NCBI GenBank assembly: GCA_005789925.1
Contig: SXWG01000154.1
Span: forward strand, 1-6,997
DNA: 6,997 nt
From: Actinomycetota bacterium
Lineage (GTDB): Bacteria > Actinomycetota > Acidimicrobiia > Acidimicrobiales > Ilumatobacteraceae
Direction of reading: 5' to 3'
Position 1 is the first letter of the stretch. Each line of letters begins with the position of its first letter. This document shows, piece after piece, positions 1-5,276 of the stretch. The position numbers and the translations under genes were made by a program. Below the pieces are notes generated by a model. It was not told where the DNA came from, did not search any database, and was given only the letters and a program-made list of their open reading frames with translations.

Positions 1-782
1 ACCAAATCGACAGCGGTCGCGAATTCTTTTCCGTTGATGCGAACGGGGAAACCTTCGACGAACTCGACCTTCACTTCTTCACTCGCGACTTTCACGTCGT
101 CGCGCCAGTGGGCGACTCCCATGATCGGCTCGACGATGTGCATGCTCGTGTTCAACTCTTCGAGCAGTTTTGCTTCGTGAGTGGCACCCCAGATGTTGGC
201 ATCGGTGCTGTACGCCTTTTCCTTGCTCGCTCGGTACGGCAGTTTTCGTGAGGTAAGGAACTCGCTCATCTCGGCGCGTCCGCCGAGTTCGTCGACGAAC
301 GTCGGGTCGAGCCATGGCTTGTAGATACGCAGTGATGGGTTGACCATTAGTCCGTACCGATAGAAGCGCTCGATGTCGGTGCCCTTGTACGTGCTGCCAT
401 CACCCCACACATCGACGCCGTCTTCGTGCATCGCGCGTACGAGCAATGTTCCGGTCACCGCCCGACCAAGGGGAGTTGTGTTGAAGTAGGTCTTGCCTGC
501 GGTGCTGATGTGGAACGCGCCGCATTGCAGTGCGATCAGTCCCTCGCGCACCAGCTCTTCGCGGCAGTCGACGAGGCGTGCCAGTTCGGCGCCATATTCC
601 TTTGCTCGGTCAGGGATACCTGCAAGGTCGGGTTCGTCAGGCTGACCAAGATCTGCGGTGTAACAACAGGGAAGTGCACCGCGTTCGCGCATCCAGGCGA
701 CAGCAGCCGACGTGTCGAGTCCGCCCGAACAAGCGATGCCGACGCGCTCGCCGGCGGGACGTTCTGTGAGGACTTTGGACAC
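1..782 (-). CDS. argG: Argininosuccinate synthase, E. coli-type, C-terminus cut by window edge
   Basis: Joins citrulline and aspartate with ATP to form argininosuccinate, the penultimate step of arginine synthesis, in the cytoplasm. The frame stays open from GTG at 782-780 to the window edge, giving 260 residues of a protein that is about 450 long in E. coli. The N-terminus carries the PP-loop ATP-pyrophosphatase motif SGGLDTSA (19-26). Further stretches match E. coli ArgG from memory: LGQPDEPD (45-52), QCGAFH (86-91), FNTTPLGRAVTG (100-111), WGDGSTYKG (126-134), IERFYRYGL (137-145), IYKPWLD (153-159) and STDANIWGATHEAK (192-205). This is the longer E. coli-like subtype, not the shorter form I would expect in many actinobacteria. 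No internal stop or frameshift is seen. GTG is chosen because the conserved N-terminus begins just after it; no clear Shine-Dalgarno precedes it. It follows the membrane-protein gene by 4 nt, so it is probably cotranscribed and coupled, with a possible promoter of its own. Identity is very secure. Confidence 0.96.
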   Translation of the reverse strand, partial: MSKVLTERPAGERVGIACSGGLDTSAAVAWMRERGALPCCYTADLGQPDEPDLAGIPDRAKEYGAELARLVDCREELVREGLIALQCGAFHISTAGKTYFNTTPLGRAVTGTLLVRAMHEDGVDVWGDGSTYKGTDIERFYRYGLMVNPSLRIYKPWLDPTFVDELGGRAEMSEFLTSRKLPYRASKEKAYSTDANIWGATHEAKLLEELNTSMHIVEPIMGVAHWRDDVKVASEEVKVEFVEGFPVRINGKEFATAVDL

Positions 783-796
783 AGCGCTACACGGTA
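783..796 (-). promoter_or_regulatory. Candidate internal leaderless promoter of argG
   Basis: On the minus strand TACCGT (796-791) lies 8 nt before the argG GTG (782), inside the last codons of the upstream membrane-protein gene. TANNNT is the actinobacterial -10 pattern, and this spacing would place the transcript start at or next to the start codon. The same hexamer lies 7 nt before two other minus-strand genes. No -35 element is visible. It may be coincidental, because the bases also encode the end of the upstream protein. Confidence 0.4.
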
Positions 797-1182
797 CCGA
801 TGCCCGCCCAGAGCGCCACCGAACCGACGAGCGCTGCAAGGGCGAGAGCGGTTTGGACCACGGCGATGCCAGGAGTCTGTGACGCGTCGAGCGCGGCACT
901 GACAACGAGTGCCACCGCGCACACGCAACCGATGAGTGGGCTTGTGCGCCGACGCAATGCGATGACGACGATGGGCAAGAGGCATGTGATCACGGGGACG
1001 ACAGTGAAATACACCGGTGCAGGGTTCGTGCTCGCACCCAACCACCACGGTGGTTTGCTGACGGTGCGACTCGTGACCGCAGTCGCGATCATGCCGACGG
1101 TCACGCCGACCCATGTGGCGAGTCCGACGCGCGCCCACCCGACGCGGAGGCCGATGTGTGTCGTTGGAACGGGGGCGCTCAC
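787..1182 (-). CDS. Small four-helix integral membrane protein, unknown function
   Basis: I do not recognise a family. The 131-residue protein is strongly hydrophobic, with four likely transmembrane segments at about 18-36, 56-76, 82-98 and 104-128. The Arg-rich turn RRRT (77-80) between helices 2 and 3 suggests a cytoplasmic loop, so both termini should be cytoplasmic. The loop between helices 1 and 2 (about 37-55, containing PPWWLG) would face outward. It starts with GTG at 1182-1180, supported by TACCGT ending 7 nt upstream, which suggests a leaderless transcript. An inner ATG at residue 31 would cut through helix 1 and is less likely. The stop is 4 nt before the argG start, so the two genes probably form an operon. 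The sustained hydrophobic pattern and tight spacing argue for a real gene; a transport or arginine-related role would be a guess. The opposite strand is also open here but reads as low-complexity and is a shadow. Confidence 0.75.
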   Translation of the reverse strand: MSAPVPTTHIGLRVGWARVGLATWVGVTVGMIATAVTSRTVSKPPWWLGASTNPAPVYFTVVPVITCLLPIVVIALRRRTSPLIGCVCAVALVVSAALDASQTPGIAVVQTALALAALVGSVALWAGIGTV

Positions 1183-1195
1183 GTGACTGACGGTA
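1183..1195 (-). promoter_or_regulatory. Leaderless-type promoter for membrane protein-argG unit
   Basis: The minus strand has TACCGT at 1195-1190, then a 7-nt spacer, then the GTG start at 1182. A -10 hexamer at this distance puts transcription start on the first base of the start codon, and no Shine-Dalgarno is present, as expected for a leaderless mRNA. A -35 box near 1213-1218 is not convincing. The site lies in the 66-bp gap shared with the divergent L,D-transpeptidase gene. Confidence 0.6.
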
Positions 1196-1233
1196 GCCCG
1201 TGAGGTCGACGGAAAGCCGGTGAATCTCGTTGG

Positions 1234-1239
1234 TAGCGT
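1234..1239 (+). promoter_or_regulatory. Candidate -10 element of the L,D-transpeptidase gene
   Basis: TAGCGT matches TANNNT and ends 9 nt before the GTG at 1249. Transcription would start near 1246-1249, giving a leaderless or nearly leaderless mRNA. No Shine-Dalgarno is seen before the GTG. The spacer is 2-3 nt longer than the usual 6-7, so this is weaker than the promoters of the neighbouring genes. Confidence 0.4.
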
Positions 1240-1248
1240 GAACTCGCC

Positions 1249-2340
1249 GTGGCGGACGACATCTCACCCCCCTCCGACCAGCCATGGTTCATGCGTTGGC
1301 GCCACGCGGTCCTCGCCGCTGTCGTGCTCGCTGCAGTCGCGGGTATCTCCATCGCCCATCGCTCGCGTGACGCAGGTGACCCCGCTCCGGTCACGACCAC
1401 GACATCGATACCGGACGTGACTCCGACCGACGACATCACGTCGTACACATTGACCCGCACTCTGAAAAATGGCATGAAGGGCGACGACGTCAAACGAGTG
1501 CAACAGCGGTTGAAAGACTTGAAGTTTGATCCAGGTCGAATCGACGGACTGTACGGCGGTGACACGATCATGGCCGTGTGGGCATTTCAGGCAGTGGCCA
1601 TGAACCTCCCCTATGAGACGAAGTCCGACTTCGTCACGCCCGTCATGTGGGATCTCATGCGTTCTGACGTGACCATCGCGCCGCATCGCCCAGAGTCGAC
1701 ACCAACGCACGTCGAGGTCTACTTGCGTGAGCAAGCAATGGTCGTGTTCAAAGACGATGTCCCTGCGCTCGTCACTCACATTTCTTCTGGCGATGGCAAG
1801 GACTGGTGCGAGGAAGTGGTCATCGATCCGGGTGAAGAGGGCAACAAGGGGAAAGACCGTGTGGTACGAGGTGAGTGTGGAAAATCCGTGACACCCTCCG
1901 GCGTGTACTACTTCTACATGCGCAAGTACGGCCTGCGCGAAAGTGCTCTCGGTACGTTGTGGAACCCTGTCTATTTCAACTATGGCGTTGCGGTACACGG
2001 CGCGATGAATGTCCCGAAGTATCCGGCCTCACATGGTTGTATTCGTATTCCGATGTTTGTCTCTGAGTACTACCCAGCTCTGGTGCAATACGGAGACCGA
2101 GTGTTCGTTTTCGATGGGGTGAAAGAGCCAGAGGACTACGGATCTCCGCCGCCGTACTTCAACAGGGTAGATCCGAACTGGAAACCGACGACGACGACAT
2201 CTTCGACGACCACGCTTCCCGGTGCGACCACGACAACAGTTGGCGGTGCAGGCAAGGTGACCACGACAGTGCCGAGTGCGACGACGACGGTTCCGATCGT
2301 GCCGACGACAGTTGCGTCAACGACGACGACATCTGGTTGA
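1249..2340 (+). CDS. Membrane-anchored L,D-transpeptidase (YkuD) with peptidoglycan-binding domain and Thr-rich tail
   Basis: Likely cross-links peptidoglycan 3-3, or attaches proteins to it, outside the membrane. The 363 residues show a short cytoplasmic N-terminus, one transmembrane helix (about 18-36), a Thr-rich linker (45-60), a PG_binding_1-like domain (about 70-115, containing GMKGDDVKRVQQRL and DGLYGGDT), a YkuD domain (about 153-290) and a Thr/Pro/Ser tail (314-363). The catalytic motif is complete: His250, then SHGCIR with His262, Gly263, nucleophile Cys264 and Arg266. Cys187 and Cys210 flank an acidic/Lys-rich insert before the core and could form an extracellular disulfide. GTG 1249 is chosen because a -10-like TAGCGT precedes it and no upstream in-frame start exists; ATG at residue 15 is an alternative that keeps the helix. 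The gene diverges from the membrane protein-argG unit and converges on ppx with 9 nt between stops. The family is sure; the exact substrate is not. Confidence 0.93.
   Translation: MADDISPPSDQPWFMRWRHAVLAAVVLAAVAGISIAHRSRDAGDPAPVTTTTSIPDVTPTDDITSYTLTRTLKNGMKGDDVKRVQQRLKDLKFDPGRIDGLYGGDTIMAVWAFQAVAMNLPYETKSDFVTPVMWDLMRSDVTIAPHRPESTPTHVEVYLREQAMVVFKDDVPALVTHISSGDGKDWCEEVVIDPGEEGNKGKDRVVRGECGKSVTPSGVYYFYMRKYGLRESALGTLWNPVYFNYGVAVHGAMNVPKYPASHGCIRIPMFVSEYYPALVQYGDRVFVFDGVKEPEDYGSPPPYFNRVDPNWKPTTTTSSTTTLPGATTTTVGGAGKVTTTVPSATTTVPIVPTTVASTTTTSG
2188..2337 (+). repeat. Threonine-codon low-complexity tract
   Basis: The last 50 codons of the L,D-transpeptidase are mostly ACG/ACC/ACA runs broken by Val, Pro, Ser and Gly (TTTTSSTTT, TTTTVGG, VTTTVPSATTTVP, ASTTTT). 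The DNA is therefore rich in ACGACG repeats. It encodes an unstructured, probably wall-spanning tail. Such tracts are prone to length change by slippage. Confidence 0.8.
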
Positions 2341-2349
2341 CAGATCGTC

Positions 2350-3900
2350 TCACTCGACGTCGATGACGCCGCCGGTGAGGTCGCACAGAAGATCGGCTCG
2401 TTCGCGCGCCGAGTACATGTTCAGACTCAGATCCTCGCCGTTTCGGGCGCGAGTCACAATTCCGATTCGTGAACCCTTTTTCTTGACGTCCACGTGAGCG
2501 ACCCGGCCGTCGTGTGACCGGTCGAGACCAATTGCTATTCGAAGGACCGATGCAAGGGATCGCACGATGTGTTTTTCATTTTCGTTGAGTGTCGCGTACG
2601 CCTCGTGAGAATTCTTTGGCTTGCTCTTGCGGTGATATCGGGCGATCTGGGCAATCAGTTCCACGTCACGCTCGCGAAACCCCGGCATGTCTGCATGTTT
2701 GATGATGTAGTACGAGTGAAGATGATGCTTTGAGTGGGAGATAGACAAACCGACGTTCGACAACAGTGCGGCCGCCTCGAGCATGAACCGTTGGCCGTCA
2801 TCGATGCCGAGCGTGTCTTTCAGTCCATCGAACAATTGCAACGCAAGATGGGCGACATGGCGGCTATGGGCAGGATCGTCGTCGAGGCGCGTCATGAGAG
2901 CTTCGACACTGGTACGCGACGAGACCTGTAGTTCTCTGTCCAGCTCGGGAACCGAGCGTCTGAAGGTGTCGAGAAGTAGTCCTTCGCGGAGCGCAAAATC
3001 ACTGAAAACGAGAGAGTCGATGCGACTTTCGTCGATGATCGACTGAAGAATAATCGCTCCAGCGAGAATGATGTCGGCACGCGATGATTCGACGCCGTCG
3101 ATCGCACGCCGGTCAGCAAGATTTTTCGCCGACTCGAGCGCGGTCACCACACCGCGAAGCTCGTCAGACGTGAAGGTGAAGCCGTTCAGGTTGCGTGGAA
3201 TTCGTTCGCCTCTGCGATGAGCGGCGACGCGTGCGACAGCTTCAGCGGTCCCGGACGAGACGATTGCCGTGCGCGGAGAATGCTCACGGATGTCCTTAAT
3301 TGACGGCGCCAATGACGCACGCACGAACGACCTGCAGGCACCTGGAGCAGCAGGATGAAGATGGTCTGACGGAAAGAAACGGTTCGTCAGTCGAATCGCG
3401 CCGAGCTTCAGACTCCTCACGTAATGGTCGCTCGGGCCGTCGGCAACGATGAGTTCCGTCGAACCACCGCCGATGTCGATGATGAGTGAAGTCGCTGGTA
3501 TGTCGACAGCCTGGAGAACGCCGAGATGTATCAAGCGCGCCTCTTCGACACCGGAGATCACGTCGATATCGACACCGGCTTCGACCCGCGCACGTCTCAC
3601 GAACTCTGCAGCATTCACCGCTTCGCGCACGGCACTCGTCGCCACTGCGCGAATCGGGGCTGAATGTGCATGTGCAATGGCGGCCATGTGCTTCAAGGCG
3701 GCAAGCCCACGGTCCATGGCTGACTTGCTTAAGGTCTTCATGTCACCAGTGCCTTCACCCAGGCGAACCATCGATTTTTCGCGGGTGACCACTTCGAAAC
3801 CCTGCTTTGTCGCCGTGGCAACGACAAGGTGAAAACTGTTCGTGCCGATGTCGAGAGCAGCGATCGGTGTGGTCATCGTCATCGCAGTGGTCATGGACAT
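2350..3900 (-). CDS. ppx: Long-form Ppx/GppA phosphatase (exopolyphosphatase / pppGpp phosphohydrolase)
   Basis: Removes terminal phosphates from polyphosphate and/or converts pppGpp to ppGpp in the cytoplasm; sequence alone does not separate these activities. At 516 residues it is close to E. coli Ppx (513) and longer than the roughly 320-residue mycobacterial homologues. The actin-like ASKHA domain has DIGTNSFH (17-24), SGVEEARLI (116-124, with the likely catalytic Glu in the EE pair), DIGGGSTEL (142-150) and SSGTAEA (215-221). The C-terminal HD-like region (about 330-500) retains HSRH (345-348), SHSKHHLHSYY (388-398) and ARYHRK (420-425). Where E. coli Ppx has LLHEVG-like residues it reads LLSNVG (379-384), so the metal-type HD pair is lost. 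The N-terminus holds four in-frame ATGs (residues 1, 3, 7, 9); the true start may be residue 9, nearest the conserved domain. It lies 12 nt after the DUF305 gene and is probably cotranscribed. No Shine-Dalgarno is seen. The symbol is a family-level choice. Confidence 0.92.
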   Translation of the reverse strand: MSMTTAMTMTTPIAALDIGTNSFHLVVATATKQGFEVVTREKSMVRLGEGTGDMKTLSKSAMDRGLAALKHMAAIAHAHSAPIRAVATSAVREAVNAAEFVRRARVEAGVDIDVISGVEEARLIHLGVLQAVDIPATSLIIDIGGGSTELIVADGPSDHYVRSLKLGAIRLTNRFFPSDHLHPAAPGACRSFVRASLAPSIKDIREHSPRTAIVSSGTAEAVARVAAHRRGERIPRNLNGFTFTSDELRGVVTALESAKNLADRRAIDGVESSRADIILAGAIILQSIIDESRIDSLVFSDFALREGLLLDTFRRSVPELDRELQVSSRTSVEALMTRLDDDPAHSRHVAHLALQLFDGLKDTLGIDDGQRFMLEAAALLSNVGLSISHSKHHLHSYYIIKHADMPGFRERDVELIAQIARYHRKSKPKNSHEAYATLNENEKHIVRSLASVLRIAIGLDRSHDGRVAHVDVKKKGSRIGIVTRARNGEDLSLNMYSARERADLLCDLTGGVIDVE

Positions 3901-3912
3901 CGCAGCGGTGAA

Positions 3913-4575
3913 CTACTTCGCGAGGTGTTTTTCCAAGTCGGCGATTTCGCCTGTTTGTGCCGCGACCATCGACTCTGCCATCAGTTTGACTTCTGCGTTT
4001 GCGCCGTGCATCGCTGCGTGTTCGGCCATGTGTACGCCGCCCTTGTGGTGGGCGATCATGAGGCGCGCGAAGACGTCGTCTGCCTCAGCACCCCGAGACT
4101 GTTGCAGTTGTTTCATTTCTTCATCTGATGCGAGCCCCGGCATATTCTCGAGTGGCGTGGGGTCGCCCATCCATGCCATTGCTTGATCTGTCTCGTTTGT
4201 TTCCGCGGCGTTGAAGTCGCGGAGCAATTGCACCATCCGACCGATCTCAGTTCCTTGGCTCATGATGATTTCGTATGCGATGGTGCGAAGTACGGATGAT
4301 TGCGGCTGGGTCTCGATGTAGATGAGCGACATCGTCAGCGCTTGCTCATGATGGATTCGCATGTCTTGCAGAAATCCGACATCAGAGTCGTTGTGCGCAT
4401 CACCAGCGGGCCGCGCTCCGAACGTGAACCCCAAAGCGAAGACGAGAAGCAGTGCTCCGAAGGCGCCGATCGCGATGTTCGCCGGGTTACGCCACCATGG
4501 CAACACCTGCACGTCGGCCGGTGCAGCAGATTCAGTACCGGCTGACATGTGTGAGCCATTCGAATCGGCGGCCAT
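3913..4575 (-). CDS. Membrane-anchored DUF305 protein, possible copper/metal-binding
   Basis: The 220 residues comprise a polar N-terminus (1-33), one transmembrane helix (about 34-52, NIAIGAFGALLLVFALGF) and a DUF305 domain (about 62-218) that should lie outside the membrane. DUF305 is a helical ferritin-like fold with paired His motifs. Both are present: FLQDMRIHHEQALTMS (His75, His76) and RLMIAHHKGGVHMAEHAAMH (His176, His177), with many Met and His nearby. Related CopM-type proteins bind copper, so periplasmic metal handling is a fair inference but not shown here. The start is placed at ATG 4575-4573 because TACCGT ends exactly 7 nt before it. A frame open to 4632 exists but would run through this promoter and into bioY, and its extra 19 residues look unlike protein. 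Residue 10 (ATG 4548) is a further option. The gene is first in a probable operon with ppx and divergent from bioY. Confidence 0.88.
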   Translation of the reverse strand: MAADSNGSHMSAGTESAAPADVQVLPWWRNPANIAIGAFGALLLVFALGFTFGARPAGDAHNDSDVGFLQDMRIHHEQALTMSLIYIETQPQSSVLRTIAYEIIMSQGTEIGRMVQLLRDFNAAETNETDQAMAWMGDPTPLENMPGLASDEEMKQLQQSRGAEADDVFARLMIAHHKGGVHMAEHAAMHGANAEVKLMAESMVAAQTGEIADLEKHLAK

Positions 4576-4588
4576 CGGGGACACGGTA
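4576..4588 (-). promoter_or_regulatory. Leaderless-type promoter of the DUF305-ppx unit
   Basis: On the minus strand TACCGT (4588-4583) is followed by a 7-nt spacer and then ATG at 4575. Hexamer and spacing are identical to those of the membrane protein-argG promoter. This fixes the DUF305 start at 4575. No clear -35 is visible; its position would fall near the first codons of bioY. Confidence 0.62.
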
Positions 4589-4589
4589 G

Positions 4590-4601
4590 TAGTCTTGTGG
4601 C
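4590..4601 (+). promoter_or_regulatory. Leaderless-type promoter of the bioY operon
   Basis: TAGTCT (4590-4595) matches TANNNT and ends 6 nt before the bioY ATG at 4602, so the transcript would begin at the start codon. No Shine-Dalgarno precedes the ATG. The hexamer is one base from the divergent -10 of the DUF305 gene, so the two polymerases could not occupy the site together. Confidence 0.6.
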
Positions 4602-5225
4602 ATGAACACCGGTTCTCCCTTCGTTGTGTCACCTGTACTTGCAGACCTTCTGCCCGTGCGACGCCTCGGCGTCACCGAGCGAGTTCGCGACGCGGTCGCC
4701 GTCATCGGTTTTGCGCTCCTCACGGCGCTCGCTGCACAGGTGAAAATCAACCTCGGCTTCACACCTGTACCGATCACTGGGCAAACATTCGCAGTGCTCC
4801 TCGCTGGCGGCACTCTCGGCATGAGCAGGGGAGCCGCAAGTCAAGCGCTGTATTGGGCGATGGGGCTCATCGGTCTGCCGTTCTTCGCCGGCGGAGACGG
4901 AGGTTGGGAGTCGGGAACCGGAGCAACCATGGGTTATCTCGCTGGGTTCATCGTCGCTTCTGCACTCGTTGGCTACATGGCCGAGCGACGCGCGGACCGC
5001 AACGTCATCACATCGCTCGCAGCGATGACCATGGGATCTGTCGTGATCTACGCGATGGGCGCTGTGTGGCTCGCCTTCGATCTCGGAATACCCGTCGCCA
5101 ACGGTGACGACAGTGCCCTTGCACTTGGTGTCACACCTTTTTTGGCAGGCGATGTCCTGAAAGTCGCAATCGCAAGTGCGGTGACTCCGAGTGCGTGGCT
5201 GCTGGTGTCCCGTTTTCGCAGGTAG
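4602..5225 (+). CDS. bioY: Biotin transporter substrate-binding subunit BioY
   Basis: S component of an energy-coupling-factor biotin transporter in the cytoplasmic membrane; it captures biotin for import. The 207 residues carry the family landmarks: TPVPITGQTFAVLLAGGTLG (54-73), RGAASQALYWAMGLIGLPFF (76-95), a glycine-rich loop AGGDGGW (96-102), GATMGYLAGFIVA (107-119) and the C-terminal TPFLAGDVLKVAIA (178-191). About six hydrophobic segments are visible, as expected, after an unusually long N-terminus of about 28 polar residues. The ATG at 4602 is supported by a -10 hexamer 6 nt upstream. No EcfA ATPase or EcfT partner is present in the window, so BioY must use partners encoded elsewhere or act alone, as some BioY proteins are reported to do. 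It is followed after 51 nt by a TetR gene and then pgi, all on the same strand. Identity is very secure. Confidence 0.95.
   Translation: MNTGSPFVVSPVLADLLPVRRLGVTERVRDAVAVIGFALLTALAAQVKINLGFTPVPITGQTFAVLLAGGTLGMSRGAASQALYWAMGLIGLPFFAGGDGGWESGTGATMGYLAGFIVASALVGYMAERRADRNVITSLAAMTMGSVVIYAMGAVWLAFDLGIPVANGDDSALALGVTPFLAGDVLKVAIASAVTPSAWLLVSRFRR
4603..4616. promoter_or_regulatory. Candidate repressor site over the bioY start
   Basis: TGAACACCGGTTCT contains GAAC (4604-4607) and its reverse complement GTTC (4612-4615) around a 4-nt centre. As I recall it, the operator of the actinobacterial TetR-type biotin repressor BioQ is TGAAC-N3-GTTAC, so half-site and layout are similar but the spacer is one base longer. 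It covers the bioY transcription start and roughly -29 to -41 of the divergent DUF305 promoter. Arms are only 4 bp, it overlaps coding sequence, and chance is a real alternative. Confidence 0.25.
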
Positions 5226-5263
5226 TCAGTCAGCTGACACGTCCGCTGACGACGTCGACTGAC
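5225..5263. promoter_or_regulatory. Inverted-repeat cluster before tetR, candidate operator
   Basis: The bioY-tetR gap is crowded with repeats. A perfect 10-bp palindrome GTCAGCTGAC sits at 5229-5238. Outer 7-bp arms GTCAGTC (5225-5231) and GACTGAC (5257-5263) are exact reverse complements. GCTGAC recurs at 5233 and 5245, with ACTGAC at 5258, about 12-13 bp apart. No T tract follows, so a terminator is unlikely. Autoregulatory binding by the downstream TetR protein is the simplest guess. Confidence 0.4.
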
Positions 5264-5264
5264 G

Positions 5265-5269
5265 AGGGG
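5265..5269 (+). promoter_or_regulatory. Ribosome binding site of tetR
   Basis: AGGGG ends 7 nt before the ATG at 5277. It is the clearest Shine-Dalgarno in the window and fits an internal operon gene, unlike the leaderless first genes. It supports the chosen tetR start. Confidence 0.6.
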
Positions 5270-5276
5270 ACGAGAC

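Noticed and set aside
536..1285. Long minus-strand frame of 249 codons over argG and the membrane gene
   Set aside because: It is out of frame with both clearly better genes, spans two of them and is Arg/His-rich with no domain; a shadow frame typical of GC-rich DNA.
1264..1998. Minus-strand 244-codon frame opposite the L,D-transpeptidase
   Set aside because: The plus strand encodes an intact multi-domain enzyme with its catalytic motif; the antisense frame shows no domain, only His/Arg/Val-rich sequence.
2188..2337. Regular ACGACG-type repeats as a CRISPR or tandem-repeat locus
   Set aside because: No spacer-repeat structure; they are threonine codons in frame with the transpeptidase tail.
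2354..2363. Palindrome TCGACGTCGA near the convergent gene ends
   Set aside because: It lies within the last codons of ppx (Val-Ile-Asp-Val-Glu), GAC/GTC-type codons make such words common here, and there is no T tract for a terminator.
4576..4632. Extended DUF305 start at 4632
   Set aside because: It would place 19 extra, Cys/Arg-rich residues before the polar N-terminus, overlap the bioY start and cross the TACCGT promoter that fits ATG 4575 exactly.
4361..5107. Plus-strand 248-codon frame across DUF305 and bioY
   Set aside because: It covers parts of two divergent real genes and their promoters and has shadow-like Arg/Ser/His composition.
5229..5263. Terminator after bioY
   Set aside because: The central palindrome has no loop, the outer arms are 25 bp apart, and no run of T follows; an operator fits better.
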